Shown here: positions 1 through 19,497 of the stretch, piece after piece
How positions within the stretch are numbered: the first letter of the stretch is position 1
Layout of the letters: each line of letters begins with the position of its first letter
Assembly: GCA_023974075.1 (NCBI GenBank)
Contig: JAMFTG010000115.1
Location: 62,501 to 126,500, forward strand
Reading direction: 5' to 3'
Origin: Chaenocephalus aceratus
Taxonomy: Eukaryota > Chordata > Actinopteri > Perciformes > Channichthyidae
Length of the DNA stretch: 64,000 nt
Translations under genes and position numbers: made by a program
Notes under the pieces: model-generated
The model's database searches: none
Told to the model about the DNA's origin: nothing
Seen by the model: the letters and a program-made list of their open reading frames with translations, nothing else

Positions 1-32
1 CACACACACAACACGCACACACACACACACAG
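1..32. repeat. (CA)n microsatellite at the window edge
   Basis: CA dinucleotide run with a small interruption, continuing off the left edge. Confidence 0.9.
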
Positions 33-179
33 CTGCATATAATACACACATGTCCTTATTGAAACTTAATGTTAAATCACATGAATATAAATTTCTCTTA
101 ATTTCCTTCAAAGTTACAGAAAATAAATCCTCTGAACTTATTATGGGTTATAAAGTGAAGTGAAATGTGTGTGTGTCTA

Positions 180-1560
180 ATATATCCTTTATTTAACCAG
201 GTAAAAAACTCATTGAGATTAAAATCTCTTTTCCAAGAGTGACCTGGCCAAGAAGGGCATCATGTACAAGTTACAACATATAAACACAGACATGACAGGC
301 AGACAACTACAGCTGTAAAACACAAATGAAATGGCACATTAGCCAGTCGATATGCGAAAGTAAAACAAACTATTAAAATCATTGAAAAACTGGCAACATT
401 TAAAACGATTTCAGGATATACGAGCACTCACATCGACCAATGGTGTCGTGTTCTCTGTCCTTTAGAGATGGACCTGAATTCCCCCATAGTGACTAAATCT
501 GAGAGTTTCAGCTCCTTCTGTTCATTGTTCCAAGCTGTGGGGGCAGCATATCTAAAAGCTGTTTCACCCAGTTCTGTTCTCACTGTAGGAACCAGCATCT
601 GAATCACATCTTGGGAGCGCAAGGCCATATGGACTTTCTCTTTGGCACATATATGTGCACATGTAGGAGGGAACCAACCCAAGCAGAGATTTATAAATAA
701 AACCCAACCAATGGGAAAGTCTGCGAGCAGACAAAGATGGCCAATTAGCAGCAGCATATAAAGTGCAATGGTGTACTCGATATCCACATCCAGTGATAAA
801 TCGTAAGGCTCAATGGTACACAGTATCCAAGCTCTTTAGGCATTGGTCAGAGGCATTCATGTATAGCAGGTTACCATCATCTAATACAGGTAAAAACGTT
901 GCAGATATCAGATGTTTCCTCGTCTGAAAAGAGAAACAGGATTTATTCTGTAAAAGAAACCTAATTTTATTTTTAGCTTTGAAACAACATTTTCCGTGTG
1001 TAACTTGAAAGACAAGTTCTGTTCAATAAGAAATCCCAGATATTTGTAAGTAGTGACCCTCTCAATGTCAGTCCCTTGTGCAGTACACATCTTGAGTAGA
1101 ACAGATGGTAACTTTTTGCCATTCGAAAATATCATTACTTTGGATTTTTCAGCATTTAATACCAGTTGATATAAATGGGTTTGTATGACATCAAAGGCAG
1201 ACTGGAGGAAATCTAGACTTTGCTCTATAGAAGCGGAGGAGGAGGAACAATAAATAACAGTGTCATCTGCATACAAATGGTAAGAAGCATTTGCTAAATT
1301 ATTACATAGATTATTTACATATATGGTAAAAAGAATGGGTCCTAATATGGAACCTTGTGGCACACCCTTTGCTATCGGGAGGAAGGAAGAAGAAAAGGAC
1401 CCAGAAAATTGGACGCATTGGGTTCTCGCTGATAAATAATTTTAAAAACCAACCTACAGTATGCCTAGATAAGCCGATACTGTGAAGTCTTTCCGTCAGG
1501 ATGATATGATCAACTGTGACGCCTTTGACAAATCAATAAATAGAGCTGCACAATACTTTT
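180..1560 (-). mobile_element. 5'-truncated LINE with RT remnant
   Basis: On the - strand, 1363-908 encodes a reverse transcriptase piece with PQGSILGPILFTIY, the catalytic YADDTVIY and a KYLGF thumb motif; 787-428 gives the C-terminal APTAWNN region. The + strand at 180-240 (tttatttaaccagg, then agagtgacctgg) is the complement of a common fish LINE 3' end. Frames are broken between pieces, so it is dead. It lies in a ptprb intron. The clade (L2/CR1/Rex-like) is inferred. Confidence 0.75.
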
Positions 1561-2130
1561 TACAGTCCAATGCTCAATTATGTTGTTCACCACTTTAATA
1601 GCAGCAGTTGTTGTGCTGTGTTGTATTCAGAGTTCAGTATCACACACACACCACACACACACACCACCACACACCACACACACACACCACACACACACAC
1701 ACACACACAGCTAATATTCTCACTTAGAACAAATACATGCCTCTGAGCTGAAGAGGAGAGGTGAGCGCCACTAAACACTTAAATATATATCTGACACCAT
1801 GGTGTCTTTTCAATGACAATATTAAAATATAGTAATATTTTAGTAAACATAAATGTAAAAAATAAAGAGACTTTTAGTTTTACGGTAAAAAAAACATTTT
1901 GGGAATTTTACCCCAAAATGTTTCCATGTGGGAGTTGTTGTATTTTAATTGTTCATCAATTGTTCAAGACTTTTTAAATAAAGAATAAAGACATTTTATT
2001 AACCTCTTATTTAAAAAAATTGTAATTATTGTTTTCAGTGAATTTTAATAATATTTATTTAATAATAAAACTCGTAAAATAATTTATACAATATTTGATA
2101 TATTATAATTAAAGTTGTGTGTTTGTGTAG
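1561..2130. other. ptprb intron: (CA)n at 1645-1708 and AT-rich filler
   Basis: An interrupted CA/CCA microsatellite, then AT-rich sequence with no recognisable exon up to the 2131 acceptor. Confidence 0.6.
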
Positions 2131-8784
<6,654 letters not shown>

Positions 8785-8788
<4 letters not shown>

Positions 8789-8856
8789 TCCGCAGACTGA
8801 TCCGCGGACTGATCCACGGACTGATCCACGGACTGATCCACGGACTGATCCACGGA
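8785..8856 (+). repeat. 12-bp tandem repeat over and after the ptprb stop codon
   Basis: About six copies of a 12-bp unit (ctgatccacgga and variants). The first copy contains the ptprb TGA. Because 12 is a multiple of three, every later unit repeats an in-frame TGA. Confidence 0.85.
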
Positions 8857-9512
8857 GAAGCATCCATTGGTCAATGTGTCGAGAAAAATGTCGTTAAAAG
8901 CTGTTTGTTTCGGGACTCAAATATAGGGTTTGTTGCTTTTCTCTATTTTCACTATTTTAGACAAAATCAACCTTAAAAATCCAATATGTGTAAAAGTAAG
9001 CAAGTAAAGACGAGCAGTTGTCCCTTATTTCATTTGCATTAAAAGCAAGTGGATGTTCCTGGAGTCGTGACTCGTAAACAAACCTCAGCTTTACGTTGTT
9101 TGCTGAAGAGCTCATTAATTGGCAGTTAATTAAAAAAGCGACAGTTATTAATGAACATGGCTATGAGTTTCTTTAGTGCTGATCTCAGGTCGCTGATAAA
9201 GATACATGAATGAATACAACGGACGGGTCACGGGGAAGGAAAGAGCCGTGAATATCAATAAATATAACTATGTTAATGTTCTCACACACTGCTGCATATA
9301 AGCTGTTTATTTAAAACGTTGCACGTATTGCTGTATGTAAATATTGGTGTAATACTCGTTTTTTATATGATTATTATGAACTGTATGTAATATTCTGTGT
9401 AAGATGAAAGATATAACCTGCTGTGCTCAGACTTTACAGCAACACTACATTTTGTATAAAGGTATAAAAGAAAAGTCTGGATACAAAATCTGCAGTAATT
9501 CACATTTCTAAC
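8857..9512 (+). other. Probable ptprb 3' UTR, AT-rich
   Basis: AT-rich sequence after the stop, with no open frame or repeat that I recognise. Confidence 0.4.
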
Positions 9513-10174
9513 TTAAAGGGGACCTATCGTGCTATCGTTAGCCAATAGCATCGCTCTCAGATATATACAGATATATAAAAGACACGTCTCTGAAGTGTTT
9601 TGCTCCAAACACCAAACAGATAATTCTAGCCACGCCTCGTATCCCTCTATTTCACTTCCTGTTTCTAAAGTGCTGATTGGGGGATAAAGCTTTAAAGAGG
9701 AGGGGGCGGAGCTTATGCGGGACCCGGCAGCTACCGTCTAAACTAAATGCTGCCGTGATGAAACTCCATATCATGGATTATCAAGGCTCTGAAACAGTCT
9801 GGAGCTCAAAGGCTTTCTCTCTTGCCGGTTACACCACAAGGCGAGTTCCTTTCTACTTCCTGCTTCTTCACATACATGCTCTCCAGTGCAGGTCAGCTCT
9901 GAGTGTTAGCGATGCTAATGTAAACACCGACCATATTACGTCCAAAACAGTCGGGCATTGTTTCTGATAGCAACGTTTCTGATTGGCCCGTGGGTCCACA
10001 TTTCAGATGTTACGTCATATCGGACGCAAATCTGGATCAGCTCCGTTGTTCCCCGTTTTTAGAGATTTGGGTACGGAGGAAAAGAGAGAGGGTTTATTTC
10101 CTGACACACCGGGGACACATTGTGATGTAGAGAAGACATCAGAAAGGGCATTTTGCACGATAGGTCCCCTTTAA
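9513..10174. mobile_element. TTAA-flanked MITE (piggyBac-like)
   Basis: Inverted ends aggggacctatcgtgc and gcacgataggtcccct, each bordered by TTAA (9513-9516, 10171-10174). A TTAA target duplication is typical of piggyBac-type elements. 662 bp with no transposase. Confidence 0.8.
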
Positions 10175-10821
10175 GTTACGTAAAAAATATTTGAGAAATG
10201 TGTGACTAAAGTGTCAAAACAAACATAATTGGATGTAAAATATTACAAATATAATTTTTTGACTGCTGGAAGATTTTAAGTTTGTTTAAGATGTATTTTA
10301 TGGATTGATTTCTGAGGAATATATTGTTTTATAACAGAGGAATACAGGGCTGGACAATTATTCTATATTATGATCTTATCTGTATGTACTCAAAGCCTTA
10401 AAAAAGGTCTTGAATACTTATTACTGATTTAAAACCAGTTTGATGAGTTTATGATTTAGCATATTTGTCATATTGTGATATCTACGTATATATATATTTT
10501 TATCAGAAGTTTTTTGTATTGATATAACTATAAGCTCAGTCCTGAGGGTAAATCAGTTTTATAACTTGCTGTCAGAACACTGTAAACTGCATTATTAAGT
10601 GATAATAAAAAAATACTGCCTAACTATACATGTGGTCATTTGTCAAGTCATTCTTCATCAGCGACAATATTAACAAGAGGTCTCGCAACTTAACGATTTA
10701 TTATTCATGAGTCGGACACAGTATAGCATTTTAAAAAGGTTTTAGTGTCGTCTGTTAAAGTTACATGCATTTGAAAAATTATGAAAATAGTCATAATATA
10801 GTATGTCGAAAAAAGTCATTT
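10175..10821. other. AT-rich intergenic or 3' UTR sequence
   Basis: No coding or repeat signal except the candidate poly(A) site at 10604. Confidence 0.4.
10604..10609 (+). promoter_or_regulatory. Candidate poly(A) signal AATAAA for ptprb
   Basis: AATAAA followed by a GT-rich stretch (tgtggtcatttgt). It would give ptprb a 3' UTR of about 1.8 kb that includes a MITE. Many AT-rich alternatives exist nearby, so this is tentative. Confidence 0.25.
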
Positions 10822-11982
10822 AGCGCTTTCACACCGGAGGACTTTCCCCCCCGAACTAGACCGATAAGGGGGGGTTTGGTTTCACACCAAAAAGGATCTG
10901 GGCCTAGACCCTAGTTCAACCTTTCACCCCCAGATCGTCCCTGCTAGAGAGGTAGTACTTTCCTGGGAGGAAATGGTTCGTGGGCGTGTCGGCCACACTA
11001 ACATCTTCTGATTGGCTGGGCGAATTGCAAACCACGCCCCGTAAAACTCCGAAAAGTTTTGTGAAGCCACCATTTTATTTGCTCGCATTAGCATTATTAG
11101 CATTAGCATTAGCGCAGCAACGGAGAGAGACTAACTTATGGCAACACAAAAGGAAACATGGCAGCGGTGGAGTGAGGAGGTGTCGGCGCTTCTGGCGATT
11201 TACTCTGAAGACGCGACCCAGCAGCTTCTCCTGAAGCCAGTCCCCACTCCAAAGTGTACGGCCCGTCTACACTACAGGCATCAAAACATCTTGATGCTGG
11301 GCGTGTCTGAAGCTTGGGGATTTCACGCGCCCAAGGCGACCAACAACCAATCACATGAATCTCCCGCCCCCGGCATACAAAGCAACAGCAATGTTAAAAC
11401 GAAGTAAACTGGATATAAACTCCCCAAACAGGCGAAAAACTACCAGTTCACCCACTGCCTCTGCCACCTCCCTCCATGCTTGTTCCTCCGGTTTGTATCC
11501 CGTTAATAGTCTGGTCGTAAAGAACCGGGTGATTTGCTACCGTAATTTCTCGTGTGGAATATGAGGAAATTAACTGGCTCTCCCAGCTTGCGGTTTGATT
11601 GGCTAGCGCTTGTACTGGCGGGATTTGCATAAACGGGATTTGATTGGCTGACGCCAGCTTCGAAAGCATCGGGAGCATCAAAAGTTGAACATTGCTCAAC
11701 TTTTGATGCTCACGATGCTTCCAAAGCCACGCTCCGCTCCCCACAATGCAGTTCGGCGAAGATTCAAAATCTTCTACGTCACCCCATTCAAGTGAATGGG
11801 CGAAGCGTTGAAAGCAGTTTTCGATGCCTGTAGTGTAGACGGGGCGTTACGAGAAGAAGAAGAAGTGACGTCAGCGGCTTCGTTTGCCTCATCGTCCCTC
11901 GGGGACTTATTCCGGTGAGACGGCGATCTACTAGGACAGTTCCAGGGACTAAAGGTTCGGGGGGAACACGTACCGGCTGAGG
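10822..11982. mobile_element. Degenerate MITE interrupted by a second MITE
   Basis: The left end (ccggaggactttcccccccg) and the right end (cgggggaacacgtaccgg) are imperfect inverted repeats. The middle, 11259-11848, is a different inverted-repeat element present again at 55130. The flanks read as one element once the insert is removed. Confidence 0.55.
11259..11848. mobile_element. MITE copy 1 (gtctacactacaggcatc family)
   Basis: Terminal inverted repeats gtctacactacaggcatc and gatgcctgtagtgtagac, with a subterminal inverted pair near 11690 (aagttgaacattgctcaact). A second copy with the same architecture lies at 55130-55708. No transposase; the target duplication is not clear. Confidence 0.8.
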
Positions 11983-12801
11983 CGATATAGTATGGTATGT
12001 CAGAAAATATAAAATAAGGTCATAGTATATTATTTCAACAAACGTATACAAAGTCATAATAAAGTTGTGTGAGACATTAAAATATCTGGAGCAGGCCGGG
12101 GCCGGAGAGGAACGATGACCCAGATCCTGCAGACCCCCGTCAGAGAGAGACCTCCTGGGACCAAACCTCCACATCAGAAACAGATTCAAAGCGAGACAAA
12201 GTTAGAACCCCGTCCCTCCGGATTCACGTCTGAACTCAAAGAGAGACAACCAGCGCAGAAACACACGGGAACGACTTCAGACACGACCGGCCGAAACGTA
12301 CATCCGTAGTTTTCAAAGTGCCGGTGAAAAACTCTCGGTCAAAGCGTCGCAGTTTTGCAAAACCAACAAAGAAGACAACATTAGATTACCTTTATTTACC
12401 CCTGTAGGTAAATTCAGGTGTCATGGCAACAACATGAGTAAAGCAAACAGAATGGGAGGGAAGGGACATTTAGAATAACAAATAAACGTCTAATTCTTCA
12501 CCAGTTATAGGGAGGACAGACGAAGACAGGAAATTGATATTGTGAGTGTTCCTCCTCGCATCTCAATGTCGAAACTAAAACAATATGTAGTGCAGCTCTT
12601 ACCTCCCGGAACACGACCCACAGTAACCTCGAAATATAAATTATGAACAAAAGATTAGCATCTCTTCCGCTCTACTAAAAATATCCTGTAACGCTGACCT
12701 GAAGCTGCAGTTTCCTTTCAGGAGACTTTTACATAAAATCATTTCAGAGATACGATGAACTTTGAACGCCTCGCTCGGAGAGGCTGGATTTATTACTACC
12801 A
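11983..12801. other. Intergenic sequence
   Basis: No open frame of note. The stretch near 12385-12420 (tttatttacccctgtaggta) resembles a fish LINE 3' end, but too weakly to call. Confidence 0.35.
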
Positions 12802-14325
12802 GACACCTGAACATCAGCAGGAGAGAACTCTTTAAAGTAGAGACGACATACTGATATACACCTGAACATCAGCAGGAGAGGACTCTTTAAAGTAGAGACG
12901 ACATACTGATATACACCTGAACATCAGCAGGAGAGGACTCTTTAAAGTAGAGACACTACATACTGATATACACCTGAACATCAGCAGGAGAGGACTCTTT
13001 AAAGTAGAGACACTACATACTGATATACACCTGAACATCAGCAGGAGAGGACTCTTTAAAGTAGAGACACTACATACTGATATACACCTGAACATCAGCA
13101 GGAGAGGACTCTTTAAAGTAGAGACACTACATACTGATATACACCTGAACATCAGCTGGAGAGGACTCTTTAAAGTAGAGACACTACACACTGATATACA
13201 CCTGAACATCAGCAGGAGAGGACTCTTTAAAGTAGAGACACTACATATTGATATACACCTGAACATCAGCAGGAGAGGACTCTTTAAAGTAGAGACACTA
13301 CATACTGATATACACCTGAACATCAGCAGGAGAGGACTCTTTAAAGCGAGACACTACATACTGACATACACCTGAACATCAGCAGGAGAGGACTCTTTAA
13401 AGTAGAGACACTACATACTGATATACACCTGAACATCAGCAGGAAGGACTCTTTAAAGTAGAGACACTACACACTGATATACACCTGAACATCAGCAGGA
13501 GAGGACTCTTTAAAGTAGAGACACTACATGCTGATATACACCTGAACATCAGCAGGAGAGGACTCTTTAAAGTAGAGACACTACATACTGATATACACCT
13601 GAACATCAGCAGGAGAGGACTCTTTAAAGTAGAGACACTACACACTGATATACACCTGAACATCAGCAGGAGAGCACTCTTTAAAGTAGAGACACTACAT
13701 GCTGATAACACCTGAACATCAGCAGGAGAGGACTCTTTAAAGTAGAGACACTACATACTGATATACACCTGAACATCAGCAGGAGAGGACTCTTTAAAGT
13801 AGAGACACTACACACTGATATACACCTGAACATCAGCAGGAGAGCACTCTTTAAAGTAGAGACACTACATTCTGATATACACCTGAACATCAGCAGGAGA
13901 GGACTCTTTAAAGCAGAGACACTACATACTGATATACACCTGATCATCAGCAGGAGAGGACTCTTTAAAGTAGAGACACTACATTCTGATATACACCTGA
14001 ACATCAGCAGGAGAGGACTCTTTAAAGCAGAGACACTACATTCTGATATACACCTGAACATCAGCAGGAGAGGACTCTTTAAAGTAGAGACACTACATAC
14101 TGATATACACCTGAACATCAGCAGGAGAGGACTCTTTAAAGCAGAGACACTACATACTGATATACACCTGAACATCAGCAGGAGAGGACTCTTTAAAGTA
14201 GAGACACTACATACTGATATACACCTGAATCAGCAGGAGAGCACTCTTTAAAGTAGAGACACAACATACTGATATACACCTGAACACCAGCAGGAGAGGA
14301 CTCTTTAAAGTAGAGACACTACTAC
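12802..14325 (-). repeat. 57-bp minisatellite array 1, about 26 copies
   Basis: The unit reads cacctgaacatcagcaggag then aggactctttaaagtagaga then cactacatactgatata. The period is exactly 57 (19 codons), so the - strand stays open for long stretches (repeating MFRCISVCSVSTLKSPLLL). These ORFs are not credible genes. The same unit, inverted, forms arrays at 38647-39075 and 57868-59629. Confidence 0.97.
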
Positions 14326-14652
14326 CGATAAAAGAGTCTCGTGTTTATAAATGGCTGCAGAGTTTAAACTGTGGTATTGATTCTGAAAGAGAAACAGAAG
14401 TACACGATGTACTGATGGTGATTTTGCTTAAATAAATGTTTGTGAGCTCACAAACTAAAGATGAAACACTTGAGTCTTTGTTTAAATTGTTATCGGAACA
14501 TTTTATGTTATTTTCTTTCTGTGATTTATTTATTTTTCATTTGCTGAGAATTAATGATAAAACTATGGATATAAGTAAATGTCCTTATTCTTCAAGCTAC
14601 AGTATGATCTCATGAGGGCTAAAAGAAAGGGCTGTTTAAAAATACTTCATCA
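14326..14652. other. Intergenic AT-rich sequence
   Basis: Nothing recognisable. Confidence 0.4.
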
Positions 14653-15017
14653 TTAAAGGTGGGGTAGGTAAGTTTGAGAAACCGGCTCGAGTGGCTAGAA
14701 TTTGAAAATACACAGCCGGAAAAAATGTGCCCCTTCCTCACAGAGCCCCTCCCCCAACACACAGGAACGCGCACATGACCAATGAGGGCACGAGATCAGT
14801 GTGTGCCCCGATGGCAGGCTGACAGGCAGGTAGGCCGTCCAAAAAAATCGGCCGCGGCTCCAAAAAGTTGTACTTTTTACAGATGACATGTTTTTATGGA
14901 TCTGTTGTCAAAGCACTTCAGATATTCATTGCTATCGGGACGTTAAGAGCATTCCATGGAATATAACAACAAGTGTATCTCGAGCCGGTTTCTGAAACTT
15001 ACCTACCCCACCTTTAA
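14653..15017. mobile_element. TTAA-flanked MITE with ~40-bp inverted ends
   Basis: aggtggggtaggtaagtttg at the left is mirrored by aaacttacctaccccacct at the right, and both ends border TTAA. The inverted repeats extend through ccggctcgag/ctcgagccgg. 365 bp with no coding capacity. Confidence 0.85.
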
Positions 15018-15097
15018 GGAAAACATAACAAATATATGTTCAATAAATGCAATAAAATACATAAATTACCGAATGTTAAGCCAAGAGTTAAGACAGA

Positions 15098-15410
15098 ATC
15101 AATCAATCAATCAATTAATCAAAGTTTATTTATAGCCACTGTATCTGATGTTACATTTGTCTCAGTGGACTTCACAGTTTGTACAGAATATCAGTATGAC
15201 AATACGACACCCTCTGTCCTTAGACCCTCTGTCCTAAGACCCTCTGTCCTCAGACCCTCTGTCCTTAGGCCCTCTGTCCTCAGGCCCTCTGTCCTCAGAC
15301 CCTCTGTCCTCAGACCCTCTGTCCTTAGACCCTCTGTCCTCAGACCCTCTGTCCTTAGACCCTCTGTCCTTAGACCCTCACATCGTACAAGGAAACACTT
15401 AAAGAATTTG
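15098..15410 (-). mobile_element. LINE 3'-end fragment with an expanded 15-bp repeat
   Basis: Starts with (AATC)n, the complement of the element's 3' tail, then agtttatttatagcc, and includes eleven copies of a 15-bp unit (ctctgtccttagacc) at 15211-15378. The same 3' end is seen at 15868 and 62560. Confidence 0.8.
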
Positions 15411-15425
15411 CATTAAACATTATTT

Positions 15426-15867
15426 GTACCAAATAAAATGTAATAATAATTATAAGGATATAACATTAAAAATCCTATTTGTTTCTGACATTTGATTTCA
15501 TGATTTATATATTTTATATGTCTTTGATTTAGCATTTCTTATTAAATGTCTTTTTTTAAATATATTGTATATGATTATGAATATCTACCAATTCAAAGTA
15601 AATGTGTTGTCAAGAATGTAATGAAGAAATACAATTAATTAAAACATAATCATAAATAAATATATATAATAAAATAAATAATAATATATGGTTTGAATAT
15701 GGAGTTAAATGACATGGCAGCTATTGAACAACATCTGAAATGATTTTTCTATTAATATATACTTTTATAAAATCAATTCATGAGATGTCTGTATATCTAA
15801 AGAGATGTGCCACCATTTTAGTTTTTCTTTTCTTTTGGTCGCATCCCAATGTTTACCCTCATCTGGC
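15426..15867. other. AT-rich spacer between two LINE 3' ends
   Basis: No coding or structural signal. Confidence 0.4.
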
Positions 15868-15916
<49 letters not shown>

Positions 15917-18430
15917 GTTTATTTATAGCCCAATATCACAAATGTTACATTTGTCTAAGTGGTCTTCACAGTGTGTACAGAATATCAGTATGACAATACG
16001 ACACCCTCTGTCCTTAGACCCTCTGTCCTTAGACCCTCACATCGTACAAGGAAACACTTCCGAAGAAACCCCACAGTTTAAGGGAACATGGGAGAAACCT
16101 CAGGGAGAGCAGCAGAGGAGGATCCCTCTCCAGGACGGACAGACGTGCAATAGATGCCGTGTGTAAATTGAAAAGATAATACATTTGCAACATAGGTAGT
16201 CCAGATGTTTGGAAATGCGGTGTGTGTATAATAGGAAGATGAATCCACGAGGATATCCATCCAGGACCGATAATCCAGGACCACAGCCACGACTCAAGAT
16301 CCAGGGCTCGCGATCCAGGACACAGGACCGCAGGATCATCCATGACTCCGGATCCCAGCGTATATAGACACCAAAAAGAAAGACATGTGGGGAAGCTGGG
16401 TTAATGGGAACATGAGAGGACACAGGTACAGACAGAGAGAGGAAGAAGTAAGATGTCCCCCGACAAACTAAGCCTATATCAGCAAAACTAGGGGCTGAAT
16501 CTAATCAGCCCTAACTATAAGCTTTATCAGAAAGGAAGGTCTTAAGCGCACTCTTAAAAACGGATAGAGTGTCTGCCGCCCGAACACAAACTGGAAGCTG
16601 ATTCCACAAATGTGGAGCTTGATAAGAAAAGGCTCTGGCTCCCATTGTACTTTGAGAGACTCTAGGAACAACCAACAACCCTGCATTCTTGGAACGCAAT
16701 GCCCTAGTAGGACAGGGGTAAAATGAGTTCTTTAAGGTAAGATGGCGTCTGCCCATTAAGGGCTTTGTAGGCGAGAAGAAGCATTTTAAATTCTATCCTG
16801 TGTTCTATAGGGAGCCAGTGTAAGGCAGCCAGAACAGGAGTAATGTGGTCCCTTTTCCTAACTCTGGTTAGTACACGAGCCGCAGCATTTTGAATCAGCT
16901 GAAGCCACTTGACTGACTTCTTGGTACTCCCTGATAATAAAGAGTTACAATAATCCAGCCTAGAAGTAACAAATGCATGGACTAGTTTCTCTGCATCGTT
17001 TTGAGGCAAGATATGCCTGATTTTTGCAATGTTACGTAGATGGAAGTAGGCGGTCCTTGAGATTGATTTTATGTGGGCGTTAAAGGATAAATCCTGATCA
17101 AATATAACACCAAGATTCCTTACAGTCTCACTGGAGGCCAAATTAATGCCATCCATAGTTAGTATATCTTTAGATAATTTGTTTCGTAGATTCTTCGGGC
17201 CAAGTACAATAACTTCAGTTTTGGTCGTGTTTAACATCAAAAAGTTTAAGGTCATCCACGTTTTTAAGTCCTTGAATTTTATTTAGATGATTAATTTCAT
17301 CAGGCTTGATTGATAAATATAGTTGAGTATCATCCGCATAACAATGAAAGTTTACAGAATGATTCCTTATAATATTGCCTAACGGAAGCTATATAATGTG
17401 AACAAAATAGGTCCGAGCACTGAGCCCTGTGGCACTCCATGGCTAACTTTGGTTTGCGTGGAAGATTCATCGTTAACACGTACAAACTGAGAGCGTTCAG
17501 ATAGATAGGACCTGAACCAGCCTAAAGCACTTCCCTGTATGCCAACTAAGTGCTCTAGTCTTTGCAATAGGATGTCATGGTCGATAGTATCAAATGCAGC
17601 ACTGAGATCGAGCAAAACAAGAATAGAGACAAGTCCCTTGTCTGAGGCTATTAGAATATCATTTGTGACTTTAACCAGAGCTGTCTCTGTGCTATGATGT
17701 GTTCTAAAGCCAGACTGAACATCTTCAAATAAATCATTGTTTTTTAAGTAACAGCTGTTTTGCGACCGCTTTCTCAAGAATCTCTGAGAGGAACGGAAGA
17801 TTAGAAATAGGTCTATAGTTGGCTAAAACCTCTGGATCGAGGTTGTGCTTTTTAAGAAGCGGTTTTATCACTGCTACTTTGAATGATTGTGGAACATAGC
17901 CTGATAATAAAGACATATTCATAATATTTAATAAAGAAGTGCTAATTAATGGAAAAACTTCCTTCAACAGCTTAGTTGGAATTGGGTCTAACATGCACGT
18001 TGATGGTTTAGAAGAGAGAATCATTGAATGTAATTGTTCAAGGTTAATGGCTGAAAAGCATTCTAGTTTACTATCTAGTGTAATATTAGAACTTACGATT
18101 CCAGGAGCTGTTGATAACACTATACTGGTCAAAGGCAAGAGGTCATTAATTTTGTTTCTAAGAGTAACAATTTTATGGTTAAAAAAGCACATAAAATCAT
18201 TACTACTGAGTGCTATGGGAATAGAAGGCTCAATGGAGCTGTGGCTCTCTGTCAGCCTGGCTACAGCGCTGAAAATAAATCTTGCATTATTCTTATTCTC
18301 ATCTATTAATGAAGAGTAGTAGCTGCCCTCGCTTTACGCAGTGCTTTCTTATATTCATTGAGAGTAATATGCCAAATTAAACGAGATTCTTCAAGTTTAG
18401 TGAAGCCCTTAGTGAAGCCCTAATCCTCTT
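15868..18430 (-). mobile_element. 5'-truncated L2/CR1-like LINE
   Basis: The - strand carries, from 5' to 3': an N-terminal RT part (18192-17734; [32 protein letters not shown]), the palm (17777-17379; [43 protein letters not shown]), the catalytic YADDTQL around 17320-17348, and the C-terminal thumb (17255-16704; NLGVIFDQDLSF, LDYCNSLLSG, LHWLPIEHRIEFK). The 3' UTR ends at 15868 in an (ATTG)n tail. The reading frame is broken between the palm and thumb. The endonuclease is absent, so it is truncated and inactive. Clade assignment is by motif resemblance. Confidence 0.85.
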
Positions 18431-18690
18431 CCGTATTAGGTCGAATGGCAAATATCCAACCGCAGACTAACTTCACTCCACTGTTTACCTAACTTTTAGC
18501 TAACATTTAACACCAGAAAAACATCAAACAACAAGCAAACAAATAAGCAAAAATACCAAAAAGGTCATGTTGTATAAAGACTGAAATAAAGTGTATTTAG
18601 TTTACTCACAGTTTTCCTTTTCTTGTTGAGTATTGTTCCTCTGAACTTGTTGCTAACGCTAACGGCTAACTAACGGTTAACCAAAACATG
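18431..18690. other. Spacer between the LINE and a hAT element
   Basis: Contains gctaacgctaacggctaact-type repeats; nothing else recognised. Confidence 0.4.
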
Positions 18691-18698
18691 GGCCGTTA

Positions 18699-19489
18699 TA
18701 GGGGTGGGCGATATGACGATATATTCGTCGTGACGATATTAGGTCTCCACGATATGCTTTTTCAGAGATATCGTCCTATCGTGATAAAAAAAATAAAAAA
18801 ATTGCGCGAGGGGAAGAGGCTCTCCGTGCGCGGCGCAGGGGGCTATGACAGCGGACGGAGAGCCTCTTCCCCTCCCGCTCCCCCAGCCTCACCTACTGAT
18901 TTTAATTTCACCATATATCAAGCCCGATCGATTTCACAATGTCAGCGCACCTCTGCTTTCGTTCAGTCCGAGTTGTTTGACACGCTCCCAAAGTCCCCGC
19001 CCCCTTTCTTTGCAGCGAGCAACCATAGGGCAGGCATTTCATAAAGGGCTCCTGATGAAAAGACTAGCAAACGTGGAAAGACATAACTGACGCTGTGGCG
19101 TTTTATGTTTTTCCCTTCAGTTATGCTAAAGTCTTTTATTACACTTCAAGTCTACTCTAAAGTTTACATTTTAATTGTTTGGCACTGACTTTTCCTCATT
19201 GATGTTTTATGTTTTACTTAGTTATGTTTTACCCTCCTTCTCATGTTTATTGATGTTCACTGCTCACTTGTTCATTCAGGGATTCATTTCTGAAATAAAA
19301 CCTGCTTGAAATGCTATTTGGTCTGTTACTCCTTTTTGTTTTAGTTTCTGTACCTTGTAGGTGCTTGTACTGTTAAGTAACTTGAAAATAACCATAATAA
19401 CCGCATGAAAAAATATCGTGATATATATCGTCTATCGTGATACTGCCTGAAAATATCGTGATAACATTTTTCAATATCGCCCACCCCTA
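18699..19489. mobile_element. hAT MITE with exact 8-bp target duplication
   Basis: taggggtgggcgatat at the left and atatcgcccaccccta at the right are perfect inverted repeats, flanked by ggccgtta on both sides (18691-18698, 19490-19497). 791 bp with no transposase domain. Confidence 0.93.
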
Positions 19490-19497
19490 GGCCGTTA

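Noticed and set aside
12832..14175. Long - strand ORFs of 91-164 aa repeating MFRCISVCSVSTLKSPLLL
   Set aside because: They are a 57-bp tandem repeat read in frame; no start context, no domain, and the same array appears in an intron and intergenically.
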